From Cryobacterium sp. PAMC25264 (GTDB lineage Bacteria; Actinomycetota; Actinomycetes; Actinomycetales; Microbacteriaceae), in assembly GCF_019443325.1 (NCBI RefSeq), contig NZ_CP080383.1, forward strand, positions 310,001-374,000: a stretch of 64,000 bases of DNA, read 5' to 3'. Positions 45,010 through 53,198 of this stretch are shown piece after piece. The notes under the pieces were generated by a model. That model saw only the letters and a list, made by a program, of their open reading frames with translations, was not told where the DNA came from and searched no databases. The position numbers and the translations under genes are program-made. Positions within the stretch are counted from its first letter, which is position 1. Every line of letters starts with the position of its first letter.

Positions 45010-46251
45010 TTAGACGGTCGTTCCCGTGGAATCCGCGGCTGCCGGGTCCTGGATCTCATCGTCGCCACGGCCGGGGGTTTTCAGGTTCCACTTGCGGATG
45101 ACGAAGCGGAAGAGGAAGTAGTAGATCGCTGCGTAACCAAGTCCGATCGGGATAAGCAGGAGCGGTTTCTCGGCCAAGCCGAAGTTCAGAATATAGTCGA
45201 ACGTGCCGGCGCTGAACGTGAACCCGTCCCGGATGCCGAGGGCGTTGACGAGTGCGAGCGAGGAGCCGGTGAGGACCGCGTGGATGACGAACAACGGGAA
45301 CGCCACGAACATGAAGGAAAATTCGAGCGGCTCAGTGACGCCGGTAAGCATGGCGGTGAGGGCACCAGAGAGCATGATGCCACCGACAATCTTTTTCTGC
45401 GTCGGCTTGGCCTCGTGCCAGATGGCCAGCGCGCCGGCAGGGAGCGCGAACATCATGATGGGGAAAAATCCGGTCATAAATGAGCCCGCGGTGGGGTCAC
45501 CGGCGAAGAAGCGGCCGATGTCTCCGGTGGCACCGTTGTAGTCGCCGATGACAAACCACACAAGGGAGTTGAGGATGTGATGCAGGCCGACGGGGATGAG
45601 TAGCCGGTTGGTGGTGCCGTAGAGGAATCCACCCCAAATGTTATTGGTGGTAACCGCCTCACCGAATCCGGTCAGCCCATTTGCGAATGCGGGATAGACG
45701 AAGCTGAGTAGGACACCAAGCACCAGAGCCACGAGGGCGGTAACGATCGGTACGAACCGGCGTCCGCCGAAAAACGCGAGGTAGCTGGGCAATGAGATCC
45801 GGTGGTATTTTTGCCAGAGCAGGGCGGAGACGATGCCCATCAAAATTCCGCCGAGCACGCTGTAGTTGACGAGGTCTTGTGTTCCGCCCTTGGCTGGCAA
45901 TCCCAGGACCAACGGCGACATTGCCTCGCCGACCTTGGAGAAGACGAGGTAGCCCACGACGGCAGCCAGGGCCGTGGAACCATCGGCCTTCTTTGCGAAA
46001 CCGATCGCGACGCCGACCGCGAAGAGCAGCGGGAGCGCACCGAAGAGCGCACCGCCGGCAGCTGCGATGACGGCGCCACCGGTTTCGAAGCCGGGGATCC
46101 CCCCGAGCAGGTCAGGCTGGCCCAGACGCAGGAGCAGGCCTGCGGCCGGGAGAGCGGCGATCGGAAGCATGAGGCTGCGGCCGACTCGTTGAGCCTGGGC
46201 AAGCCCAGGAATTCTTCGTTTTGTACCCGCGTCTGCGTCGATGCTGGACAT
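45010..46251 (-). CDS. nagE: PTS enzyme IIC, N-acetylglucosamine/glucose type
   Basis: Membrane channel of a sugar PTS, 413 residues, IIC domain only. It opens RVGRSLMLPIAALPAAGLLL, the PtsG/NagE family start, and has about ten helices with NRLLIPVGLHHILNS and GVTEPLEFSFMFVAFPLF. The IIB and IIA subunits are separate and divergent, at 47216 and 47452. Location between gntR and nagB points to GlcNAc as substrate. AGGAGG precedes the ATG. HPr and enzyme I are not in the window. Confidence 0.88.
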   Translation of the reverse strand: MSSIDADAGTKRRIPGLAQAQRVGRSLMLPIAALPAAGLLLRLGQPDLLGGIPGFETGGAVIAAAGGALFGALPLLFAVGVAIGFAKKADGSTALAAVVGYLVFSKVGEAMSPLVLGLPAKGGTQDLVNYSVLGGILMGIVSALLWQKYHRISLPSYLAFFGGRRFVPIVTALVALVLGVLLSFVYPAFANGLTGFGEAVTTNNIWGGFLYGTTNRLLIPVGLHHILNSLVWFVIGDYNGATGDIGRFFAGDPTAGSFMTGFFPIMMFALPAGALAIWHEAKPTQKKIVGGIMLSGALTAMLTGVTEPLEFSFMFVAFPLFVIHAVLTGSSLALVNALGIRDGFTFSAGTFDYILNFGLAEKPLLLIPIGLGYAAIYYFLFRFVIRKWNLKTPGRGDDEIQDPAAADSTGTTV

Positions 46252-46288
46252 GGATCCTCCTGTGGTGGGTTGGGGCTGATGAAAATGT

Positions 46289-47038
46289 TTAGGGCTGGCG
46301 TTGCAGATTGAGAGTCATGTGCACCTGGTAGCGGTCGCCGCGGTACCACGAGGTGACGTACTCCACGGATGTCGAGCCGGTTGACGAGGTGCGACGGAAC
46401 ACCATGAGCGGAGCGCCCTCGGCGACTCCCAGGACCTCAGCAGAGACTGCGTCTGCGGTTTCGGCCCAGAGGGTCTGCTCGGCGTTGTCGATGCGAAGCC
46501 CGTATTCAGTCGCGAAGGTCGCGTAAAGCGAGCTGCTTAAGTCTTTGCTCTCGAGGTCGGGAAGCAGTTTCGCCGTGTAGTAGCCGCGCTCAAATGCCAT
46601 CGGGATACCGCCAGCAAGTCGAAGTCGGTTGATCTCGTAGACCTGCTCGTTTGTTCCGAGGCCGAGGGCAGCCCGCACCTCCAGCGGAGCGTCGACCAGG
46701 GCGAAGGCACTCACAATCGTCGTCGGGATAAGTCCGCGTCGGCGCATGTCTTCGGTGAACGAAGCCAGGTGCAGGTCGCTCTGTACGCGCTCTCCGGCCA
46801 CGAAGGTTCCCTTACCCTGCACCCCGTAGAGCATGCCTTCCTCGACCAGTTGGCGAATCGCTTCGCGCACCGTGGATCGACTCACCCCGTACTGGGCCAT
46901 CAGCTTCCGTTCCGCGGGAATCGCGGCATGCGGAGCTAACGTGCTCTCGATCCGCTCCACCAAGATTGCTCGCAACTGCGCATGCTTGGCCACCGGGCCT
47001 GCCTTAAGGACGCCGCTCTCGTCCTGAATCTTCATCAT
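46289..47038 (-). CDS. GntR/HutC-family regulator of amino-sugar use (DasR/NagR-like)
   Basis: Predicted 249-residue regulator. The N-terminal winged helix reads KLMAQYGVSRSTVREAIRQL and is followed by the UTRA effector domain (DMRRRGLIPTTIVSAFALVD ... RLRLAGGIPMAFERGYY). Such regulators sense GlcN-6-P or GlcNAc-6-P. It is first in the nag series and divergent from IIB-IIA, so it probably controls both through the 47039-47215 region. Confidence 0.88.
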   Translation of the reverse strand: MMKIQDESGVLKAGPVAKHAQLRAILVERIESTLAPHAAIPAERKLMAQYGVSRSTVREAIRQLVEEGMLYGVQGKGTFVAGERVQSDLHLASFTEDMRRRGLIPTTIVSAFALVDAPLEVRAALGLGTNEQVYEINRLRLAGGIPMAFERGYYTAKLLPDLESKDLSSSLYATFATEYGLRIDNAEQTLWAETADAVSAEVLGVAEGAPLMVFRRTSSTGSTSVEYVTSWYRGDRYQVHMTLNLQRQP

Positions 47039-47076
47039 CGTGTCGCTCTCGCTCGTCGGTCGCTCTCCAGCATAGG

Positions 47077-47115
47077 ACCACTTTTCATATTTGGTTCTTA
47101 CTGGTACGATCCAAT
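47077..47115. promoter_or_regulatory. candidate DasR-like operators between gntR and IIB
   Basis: ACCA...TGGT at 47077-47095 and ACTGGT-ACGA-TCCAAT at 47100-47115 resemble the known ACTGGTCTAGACCA(G/C)T-type sites, with mismatches. The location fits a shared divergent control region. Confidence 0.45.
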
Positions 47116-47215
47116 TGTTCGATGACGAAACCCCGGCGACTCGTTTGTCAATACCCCCGCCGTACGGATTCTCAGAGAGCCTGAGAATCAGGACAGCATC
47201 ACCCCACAGGAGGAA

Positions 47216-47455
47216 ATGAAGATGAGCAGCAAAGCGGAACAGATCCTGGCGGGCCTCGGGGGATCCGGCAACATCGTCGAGATCGAGGCCTGCATTACCC
47301 GCCTACGAACCGAAGTCACTGACCCCGCCCTTGTGGATGAGGCAGTGCTCAAGGCGGCGGGTGCCCACGGGGTATTCCGGTCGGGGACGATCATTCAGGT
47401 CATCGTCGGCCCCGAGGCGGACAACCTCGCGGAAGACATAGAGGACATTCTGTGA
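47216..47455 (+). CDS. PTS enzyme IIB, glucose/GlcNAc type
   Basis: Predicted 79-residue IIB domain as a separate protein: KAEQILAGLGGSGNIVEIEA and the phospho-cysteine in EACITRLRTEV. Passes phosphate from IIA to the sugar at the IIC channel. AGGAGG precedes the ATG. Its stop overlaps the IIA start. Confidence 0.9.
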   Translation: MKMSSKAEQILAGLGGSGNIVEIEACITRLRTEVTDPALVDEAVLKAAGAHGVFRSGTIIQVIVGPEADNLAEDIEDIL

Positions 47456-47928
47456 GCTCGTTCTCACCAGTGGTCGTGCTTGCACCCGTTCCCGGTCGAG
47501 CCGTGGCTATCGAGGAAGTCCCGGACCCTACCTTCGCCCAGTCGATCGTGGGCCCGGGCGCGGCAATCGACCCGCCGCGCGGCATCGTGGATGCCATCGC
47601 ACCGATTAGCGGCAAGCTCCTCAAAGTATTCCCCCACGCGTATGTCATCCTCTCCCCTTGCGGGCTCGGCGTGCTGGTTCACCTCGGCATCGACACTGTC
47701 CAATTACATGGTGAGGGGTTCACACTCCGCGCAGCCCAGGGAGACACTGTCACCGCAGGCGACGTCATCGTCACATATGACGTGGCCGCCGTAGCGGCAA
47801 CCGGGCGCAATCCGATCGTGCCGGTAATCGTTCTGGAAAGAAAGGCCGAAGACATCACATTGGCGGACGCCGTCGCCGCTGAAGCCGAGCTCGCGTCGGG
47901 CGACGCTTTTCTGACGGTCCACGTCTGA
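47452..47928 (+). CDS. PTS enzyme IIA, glucose (Crr) type
   Basis: Predicted 158-residue IIA protein. VLAPVPGRAVAIEEVPDPTF is the family start and VLVHLGIDTVQL has the phospho-histidine. It starts at GTG 47452, overlapping the IIB stop by 4 bases (GTGA), so it is coupled to IIB. With IIB and the separate IIC it completes a split GlcNAc PTS. Confidence 0.92.
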   Translation: MSSFSPVVVLAPVPGRAVAIEEVPDPTFAQSIVGPGAAIDPPRGIVDAIAPISGKLLKVFPHAYVILSPCGLGVLVHLGIDTVQLHGEGFTLRAAQGDTVTAGDVIVTYDVAAVAATGRNPIVPVIVLERKAEDITLADAVAAEAELASGDAFLTVHV

Positions 47929-47935
47929 CAGACAC

Positions 47936-47978
47936 GGCCGAGCTTTCAATTAGACCCACAACCTCGGCCTCGATTTTT
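47936..47978 (+). terminator. intrinsic terminator after PTS IIB-IIA
   Basis: GGCCGAG (47936-47942) pairs with CTCGGCC (47963-47969) and is followed by TCGATTTTT. The loop is long (20 bases), but the position 8 bases after the IIA stop fits. Confidence 0.6.
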
Positions 47979-48275
47979 GCCATTGCCGTCTACTTTGTAG
48001 ATGTATTCGTAAGGGCAAACAACGGCGGTGATTATGTCTCGAAACCCTAGGGAGACAAGACGTCTCATCGCCGCCGTACCGGCGTTGCATTATGTTGCGG
48101 CGCTGCGCGGGACGATGATTCTCTCAACTATGTCTCGTAAGTTGGGGGCTGATTTCAGGTATCCGTCGTTAGTTCTGCGACACCCAAAATCGGTTGGTCC
48201 GCTTGAGATGTCACCGAGGTGGTGTTCCCGAGGGCTTCGCGCCAGTTCGTCCGATAAGTGCCTCCCGTGGCGTTG
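47979..48275. other. region between PTS IIA and the recombinase gene
   Basis: No gene seen. It holds an imperfect palindrome at 48037-48060 (TCTCGAAACCC-TA-GGGAGACAAGA) and GTCTC/GAGAC motifs that also occur upstream of the recombinase gene. Confidence 0.4.
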
Positions 48276-48857
48276 TCAGTCGGTTCTCATGCTGAGGTAG
48301 CGGTAGACGGTGGCACGGCTGGTGCCGATGATCTTCCCAATGTCAGCTGGTTTCAGGCCTTGTGCCTTCAGGTCACGGGCGCGTTTGACGTTGCCATGAT
48401 CGGCGGTGACTTCGCGCCGTCCGGCTTTCCGCCCGTGGGAGGCCGCCACGGCCATGCCAGCGCGGGTGCGTTCGGAAAGTTGGTCGCGTTCCAGCTGTGC
48501 GAACGCGGAGATGATGGTGACCATGGCCCGGGCCATGGCGCCGCCGAGTTCGCTGTCCGGGTCGGTAACGATGCCGTCACGCAGGGAGCGGAACTTGATG
48601 CCGCGCTCGGTGAAGCCGTCCAGCAGTTCCAGGAGGTGGCGGGTGTTGCGTCCGAGCCGGTCGAGCTTCCACACGACAACTTCGTCGCCTCGGCTGAGGC
48701 GCTCGAGCATTTTGTCCAAGTCGGGACGACTTGTCGTGGTCCCGCTGACCCCCTGGTCGCGGTAGATGCGTTCGCAGCCGGCGGCTTCAAGTTCCCGGAT
48801 TTGCATCTCGGTGTTCTGGTCTGCCGTGCTCACCCGGGCATACCCAAGTCTCGTCAT
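48276..48857 (-). CDS. serine recombinase, resolvase/invertase family
   Basis: Predicted 193-residue site-specific recombinase. The catalytic domain shows GYARVSTADQNTEMQIRELE (nucleophile Ser in RVS), DKMLERLSRGDEVVVWKLDR and GRNTRHLLELLDGFTERGIK. The DNA-binding end is LKPADIGKIIGTSRATVYRY. Length and layout match Tn3-type resolvases and Hin/Pin-type invertases. No transposase gene of a Tn3 element lies beside it. Palindromic candidate sites are found on both sides. Confidence 0.92.
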   Translation of the reverse strand: MTRLGYARVSTADQNTEMQIRELEAAGCERIYRDQGVSGTTTSRPDLDKMLERLSRGDEVVVWKLDRLGRNTRHLLELLDGFTERGIKFRSLRDGIVTDPDSELGGAMARAMVTIISAFAQLERDQLSERTRAGMAVAASHGRKAGRREVTADHGNVKRARDLKAQGLKPADIGKIIGTSRATVYRYLSMRTD

Positions 48858-48876
48858 GTCGCTCGTCTTTCCGCTA

Positions 48877-49020
48877 TCTCGTCAAAGGACGTGTTGACGT
48901 GTTCTTGAGAATCTCAGCGTGAGACACGTTGTTGAGACAGGTTGGGAGGTTGACACGCCGTAAATATTCGGGGTGGTGGGGGAGTGGGGCTTGTTCTCGT
49001 CAAAGGAACCTTTGATGAGA
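48877..49020. promoter_or_regulatory. candidate recombination site of the serine recombinase
   Basis: The core at 48995-49020 is a 26-bp near-perfect palindrome: TCTCGTCAAAGG, then AA, then CCTTTGATGAGA. A 12-bp arm with central AA is the size of hix/gix crossover sites. The half-site TCTCGTCAAAGG recurs at 48877-48888, and GAGAC motifs lie between, as in res sites with several subsites. Confidence 0.5.
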
Positions 49021-49079
49021 CCAAGTTATTCGGCTGAGGGGTGCTGGCCATGATTGTGGGTGGGGCCTGTACGTTCAAC

Positions 49080-49403
49080 TCAGTGGTCTGGTGTCAGGCG
49101 GTGGTCCGGTCTGCTGGAGTCAGCGTTGAAGCTTCCGAAGATGGGGTCCCACTCAACAATGGTGAGGTCGCTGATCTGACCGTGGATGTCGTAGGGGTCG
49201 TCGGCGACGATTTGCTCGGCTTCGTGACGGTCTTGCGCGACGAGAACGAGGATGGCTTGCTTCTGCTCGGTGCCGATGAGCGGTCCGGATGCGCGGAGCT
49301 TGCCGTCGTGGAGGAGCTTCATTAGGTATTGCACGTGAGCGTCGAGATGTTCGGCCCATCCTTCCTTGTCAGGGTGCGTGAAGGTGGCGATGTAGAGGGT
49401 CAT
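49080..49403 (-). CDS. YciI-like protein
   Basis: Predicted 107-residue YCII-domain protein: LYIATFTHPDKEGWAEHLDA, LLHDGKLRASGPLIGTEQ, ASH-like region and ADDPYDIHGQISDLTIVEWD. The His/Asp pair (AEHLDAH, DPY) matches the presumed active site. Possibly a small enzyme or binding protein; substrate unknown. ATG 49403 is chosen because GAAGGAAA precedes it. The frame stays open upstream through a membrane-like segment into an IS remnant. Confidence 0.8.
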   Translation of the reverse strand: MTLYIATFTHPDKEGWAEHLDAHVQYLMKLLHDGKLRASGPLIGTEQKQAILVLVAQDRHEAEQIVADDPYDIHGQISDLTIVEWDPIFGSFNADSSRPDHRLTPDH

Positions 49404-49567
49404 GATTTTCCTTCGGTGATTCTGGTCAGTGTGCGGATTGGACGTGGTGCGGTCGTAGAGGTGGGTGACGAGCCATCCCACGGCGACTCCGACGATGGCG
49501 GTGATGCCGCAGAAGATGAGAGCCCTGCCAAGCCTGGATTCGAGGGCGCCGCTGAGGTAGAGCGTTG
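49404..49567 (-). pseudogene. membrane-protein fragment in frame with the YciI gene
   Basis: The reading frame upstream of the YciI start encodes LESRLGRALIFCGITAIVGV and AVGWLVTHLYDRTTS with no stop codon, and is cut by an IS3 remnant at 49570. A single hydrophobic helix is visible. It may be the tail of a lost gene. Confidence 0.35.
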
Positions 49568-49569
49568 AT

Positions 49570-49661
49570 GGGACTGCTGTCGGATTGATTGAACCGCAGG
49601 GTTTGTTGTTTTCAAGCCGCGTGAGCGGCTGGTTCAATCATCTCAAACTCGATTGGGGGTG
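49570..49661 (-). mobile_element. 3' end remnant of an IS3-family element
   Basis: On the minus strand the sequence reads SPPIEFEMIEPAAHAA-stop (stop at 49612-49614), the standard C-terminus of IS3 OrfB. It is followed by an end starting GGGACTGC, as in the IS at 51947. Only about 90 bp remain. Confidence 0.7.
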
Positions 49662-49683
49662 AGCTGTCCGGGTCACCGGAGGC

Positions 49684-49708
49684 CCGGGCTGCGTGCTGCG
49701 CAGCCCGG
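49684..49708. repeat. GC-rich hairpin
   Basis: CCGGGCTGCG / CGCAGCCCGG form a perfect 10-bp stem with a 5-base loop. No T-run, so its role is unclear. Confidence 0.5.
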
Positions 49709-49916
49709 TCCGTGGCCACTTTCGAGGCTCCCTACACGGGTCGAGTGCCTTGGAAAGCTTTAGTTTTCCGAGGCGCTCACCGCATGAAGACGAGGACTCT
49801 GATCCGGTCTAACTCGCTGTGGCCCGGCTTGGAAAAAGCGATAGCGGGCAAGTCGGTCACGAGGTCCCGCGTGAAGGCTCTGATCCTTTCAGGAACGGTC
49901 GAGCTGCCGAGGGACG

Positions 49917-49950
49917 TTCAAGGCCCGCCGCTGTCGCGGCGGGCCTTGAA
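49917..49950 (-). terminator. terminator of the protease-lipoprotein operon
   Basis: Perfect 15-bp stem (TTCAAGGCCCGCCGC / GCGGCGGGCCTTGAA) with a TGTC loop, 41 bases after the lipoprotein stop. Strong hairpin on both strands; no long U-tract. Confidence 0.7.
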
Positions 49951-49990
49951 CCATTGGTCCTTTGCCTTCTTACGGTTAGCGTCCGAAGAT

Positions 49991-50491
49991 CTACTCCTGC
50001 TGTGCAAAATCCTTCACGTAAGACAGAACGACAACCTCATCGCCGGCTGATTCGCATTCTTTCCACCCGCTTATGGAGTTGCCCTCCACGAGCAGCAGCG
50101 CCTCAAGTTCGTCGCTCGGCATAATGTAGCCGCGAGACGGCTCGATCGATTCACCAATGTTCACCTCACCGTTCGCCAGTCTCACAACGTTGGGTTGCGT
50201 GTCCGCCAGCTGCGTGCCAACTGGCCACACAGCGAGGCGTGACGTCTCCGTCTCAGAATCGATGATGACGACGCATCCTCCGGCGACCCCGACACGGCCT
50301 TCAATGTCGTACGGCTTGCCTTCAGGAAGGACGGTCCCTGAAGTGACTGTAGTGACTTGGTCAGTAGCAGGATTAGTACTCGCTTGGTCAGTACCAGGAT
50401 CAGTGCTGTCAAGGTCTGGCGCAGCCGAGCTGCAGCCGGCCAAGACGACTGCGACCGCAAGTATCGCCGCCGCATTACAGGCCTTCTGCAT
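49991..50491 (-). CDS. lipoprotein, partner of the secreted protease
   Basis: Predicted 166-residue lipoprotein. Signal peptide and lipobox LAGC (Cys20), Thr/Asp-rich linker to about residue 50, then a beta-rich domain (YDIEGRVGVAGGCVVIIDSE) with cysteines. ATG 50491 overlaps the protease stop as TAATG, so the two are translationally coupled. The link suggests it acts with the protease, perhaps as anchor or inhibitor; this is inference. Family not recognised. Confidence 0.7.
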   Translation of the reverse strand: MQKACNAAAILAVAVVLAGCSSAAPDLDSTDPGTDQASTNPATDQVTTVTSGTVLPEGKPYDIEGRVGVAGGCVVIIDSETETSRLAVWPVGTQLADTQPNVVRLANGEVNIGESIEPSRGYIMPSDELEALLLVEGNSISGWKECESAGDEVVVLSYVKDFAQQE

Positions 50492-51690
50492 TATCCGACC
50501 CATAGGCTGACACCAAGTCGGTTGAGAGCGTTCGGCAGGGTGCTGAAGACAGATCCTCCGTCAACCGCCCCCGAGTGGATACCGTAGGCCACCTGATAGC
50601 GATACCAAGGGCCACCGCTGTCGCCTGGTTCGGTGATGTGCTCTGCCGTCCCGCGCAGTGGGCCGACTCGATAGTAGGCATTTCCATCCGGAATCCAGGC
50701 GCTGTAATACACATCCTGTTTAGCGACCACCTTGGTGCAGTCATCCGTGTTTCTTCCATACACGCAAATCGAAGTGCCGGTAGCGGCGTTAGCGGCCTGG
50801 GTAAATGCGCGGGTAGTGCCGCCGATATACGTTCTGCCTGAGAGCATGTACTTGCTCCAGTTCCAACGGAAGTCACCGCCATTGCCCACGTCGGTGGTTA
50901 GCAGCGATCCGGGATAGGGGCTGTTGAAGGCATTGGCGACACCGTCATAAGTCCCGGTTCCTGGACAATGTCCTGCCGTGAGCAGTCCTAACTCCGCACC
51001 CCCGTTTCTCTTGATCGGAAACGCAGTCGTGCATCCGCCAAGCGACAGGCCGCCGTTAGAAGCTTCAGTGGAGATCAAGTCCTCATTGGAAGATTCAACG
51101 TTGACACCAAAATTCGGAGGCAGGATTTCATCAGCCGTCAGCGACTCTTCTACCTGCACGCCTCTCGACGCTTCATTGCCAGCTTCGTTGCCCGATTCGG
51201 AACCGAATCGAATTTCAAAAGTCTGAGTTGCGCCTTCCCGGAACACAACCACCTGGTCGAAGCCACCCCGGAAGGTCTCGGCTTGCCTCAGGAGGTCCGA
51301 TGCTGAGGTATCAACTTCAACGGCCGAATACCCCATGTTCTCCTGGATGGTCACACTCGTTAGCTTGTCCAGGAGAGGCATGGCGCCCTCCGGCGTAGCC
51401 GACCTGAAACCGATCCAACCTGATACGGAATCATCGTTAATTACTGCTTCGGCGAAATCCTCAGGAAAGGCTACCGCGAGCTCGGTGGTTGCTACGTTGA
51501 AATCTGATTGCCAGATTCCAACCTCGTCTTCGACGTCCAGACCTGCTGATTCACCCTTCGACTCTTCGGTATGCACGCTCGCGGATTGCGACGCGGCAGC
51601 GGCGGGAGACTGAACGACCGGAATTCCCACCAGCGGAACTGCTAAAACCATTGCTGCAGTAACTATAAAACTTGTGACCCTTGACTTCAC
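50491..51690 (-). CDS. secreted trypsin-like serine protease (S1 family)
   Basis: Predicted 399-residue preproprotease. A signal peptide (about residues 1-33, ending PAAAAS) is followed by a pro-region of about 150 residues (DLLRQAETFRGGFDQVVVF). The catalytic domain has LGGCTTAFPIKRNG, TAGHC (His) and EPGDSGGPWYRYQVAYGIHS (Ser). The Asp of the triad is probably in the segment between 270 and 300. The layout resembles streptogrisin/alpha-lytic proteases, whose pro-region assists folding. GTG 51690 sits 3 bases after a G6 run inside a hairpin. Confidence 0.87.
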   Translation of the reverse strand: MKSRVTSFIVTAAMVLAVPLVGIPVVQSPAAAASQSASVHTEESKGESAGLDVEDEVGIWQSDFNVATTELAVAFPEDFAEAVINDDSVSGWIGFRSATPEGAMPLLDKLTSVTIQENMGYSAVEVDTSASDLLRQAETFRGGFDQVVVFREGATQTFEIRFGSESGNEAGNEASRGVQVEESLTADEILPPNFGVNVESSNEDLISTEASNGGLSLGGCTTAFPIKRNGGAELGLLTAGHCPGTGTYDGVANAFNSPYPGSLLTTDVGNGGDFRWNWSKYMLSGRTYIGGTTRAFTQAANAATGTSICVYGRNTDDCTKVVAKQDVYYSAWIPDGNAYYRVGPLRGTAEHITEPGDSGGPWYRYQVAYGIHSGAVDGGSVFSTLPNALNRLGVSLWVG

Positions 51691-51694
51691 TTTC

Positions 51695-51717
51695 CCCCCA
51701 AATGTTGCATTTGGGGG
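51695..51717 (-). promoter_or_regulatory. hairpin covering the protease translation start region
   Basis: CCCCCAAATG (51695-51704) pairs perfectly with CATTTGGGGG (51708-51717) with a 3-base loop. In the minus-strand mRNA the 3' arm contains the G-rich tract directly before GTG 51690, so pairing would hide the ribosome site. Confidence 0.5.
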
Positions 51718-52012
51718 CAGCTTGGCAGTATCAGCGGCGAATGTCCACGTATCCCACCTAACGGATAGGCGACAATCGTCTATACCCAGCATCAACGAAC
51801 ACAAAAGCCAAAACTAACCCCCACCTTCGAGTCGTGGCTTGTTCCGCGCATGCGTGCACAGCTCTCGATTTTAGGACGGCTCCCCGAAGGGCGTCGAGCG
51901 GCTCCCGCTTTTCGCAGGTTAGGCGGCCATACGCCTTGGTGATGGCGGGACTGCCCCCGGTTTGGTTGACTCCTAACCTGTGGAGATTCGTCTTCGCTGG
52001 AAGGATGTCATC

Positions 52013-52297
52013 ATGCCCAAGCCCTACCCACCGGAGTTCCGACGCGATGTTGTCGCGGTCGCCCGGAAGCACGAAGCGCCGCTGAATCAGATCGCGAAGG
52101 ACTTCGGGATCTCGGAGTCCTGCCTGGCGAACTGGCTGAAGAAAGCCGACGTCGAGGAAGGCGTCAAGCCGGGCGTGACCGAGAAGGAATCCGCCGAACT
52201 GCGGGATGCGAAGAAGCGCATCCGGCTCCTCGAGCAGGAAGCCGAGGTCATGCGCCGGGCCGTCGCCTATCTTTCCCGGGACGTCAACCCAAAATGA
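52013..52297 (+). CDS. IS3 transposase OrfA
   Basis: Predicted 94-residue OrfA: HTH (PPEFRRDVVAVARKHEAPLN ... FGISESCLANWLKKAD) and a zipper helix (ELRDAKKRIRLLEQEAEVMR). ATG 52013 is chosen because the shorter protein begins with the family pattern. Stop and orfB start overlap as ATGA. Confidence 0.88.
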   Translation: MPKPYPPEFRRDVVAVARKHEAPLNQIAKDFGISESCLANWLKKADVEEGVKPGVTEKESAELRDAKKRIRLLEQEAEVMRRAVAYLSRDVNPK

Positions 52298-53157
52298 TCT
52301 ACCCGCTGGTCCGTGAACTGGCCGTCGACGGTGTCCCCGTCACGGTGACCTGCCGGGTTTTGCGCTTCTCCAAACAAGCGTTCTACCAATGGAAGCGCGA
52401 CCCCATCTCCCAGCGCGACTGGGACGACGCCCACCTCACCAACGCCGCCTGGGATATCCACCGAGACGACCCCGCGTTCGGCTACCGGTTCATCTCCGAC
52501 GAGCTCGGCCAGGCCGGCCTCACCGCGGGTGAGAACCGGGTCTGGCGGCTGTGCTCGCAGCAACGGCTCTGGTCCGTGTTCGCGAAGAAACGCGGCCTCA
52601 CCCGCAAGGCCGGCCCTCCCGTCCACGACGACCACGTCAAACGGAAATTCACCGCGACACGCCCGAACCAGCTCTGGCTCACCGACATCACCGAGCACCG
52701 CACCGACGAGGGCAAGATCTACCTCTGCGCGATCAAAGACGTCTACTCGAACAAGATCGTTGGCTACTCGATCGACTCGAGGATGAAGGCGTCCCTGGCC
52801 GTCGCAGCCGCCCGGAACGCGATCGGCCAGCGCACCATCGACGGCACGATTTTGCATTCCGATCGCGGGTCTCAATTCCGGTCCAACGCCTTCATCCGGG
52901 TGCTGAAGAACAACGGCATCACCGGGTCGATGGGCCGCGTCGGCGCGTGCGGCGACAACGCCGCGATGGAGTCGTTCTTCGCCCTGCTGCAGAAGAACGT
53001 CCTGGACCGTCAGCGGTGGTCAACCCGGGAGGAACTGCGGCTCGCGATGGTGGTCTGGATCGAGCGGACCTACCACCGCAAGCGCCGCCAACGCCGCCTC
53101 GGTAAGCTCACCCCGATCGAGTTTGAGACAATAAACGTGGCCCTCAAAGCCGCCTGA
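52294..53157 (+). CDS. IS3 transposase OrfB (DDE integrase)
   Basis: Predicted 287-residue catalytic subunit. DDE residues: LWLTDITEHRT, LHSDRGSQFRS and NAAMESFFALLQKNVLD. Ends RRQRRLGKLTPIEFETIN, the typical IS3 tail. Complete and likely active together with OrfA. Confidence 0.92.
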   Translation: MIYPLVRELAVDGVPVTVTCRVLRFSKQAFYQWKRDPISQRDWDDAHLTNAAWDIHRDDPAFGYRFISDELGQAGLTAGENRVWRLCSQQRLWSVFAKKRGLTRKAGPPVHDDHVKRKFTATRPNQLWLTDITEHRTDEGKIYLCAIKDVYSNKIVGYSIDSRMKASLAVAAARNAIGQRTIDGTILHSDRGSQFRSNAFIRVLKNNGITGSMGRVGACGDNAAMESFFALLQKNVLDRQRWSTREELRLAMVVWIERTYHRKRRQRRLGKLTPIEFETINVALKAA

Positions 53158-53198
53158 AACCACTAACCCTTTGAGTCAACTGAACTCGGGGCAGTCCC

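Larger units (their letters stand above)
51947..53198 (+). mobile_element. complete IS3-family insertion sequence
   Basis: 1252-bp element. Its 26-bp terminal repeats at 51947-51972 and 53173-53198 match at 22 positions and start GGGACTGCCCC. GGC at 51944-51946 and 53199-53201 is a 3-bp target duplication. It holds intact orfA and orfB. It is of a different subgroup from the IS at 31832. Confidence 0.9.

Noticed and set aside
48160..48186. Sequence resembling a Tn3-family terminal repeat (GGGTGTCGCAGAACT on the minus strand)
   Set aside because: No partner repeat and no Tn3 transposase gene were found, and the orientation points away from the recombinase gene.
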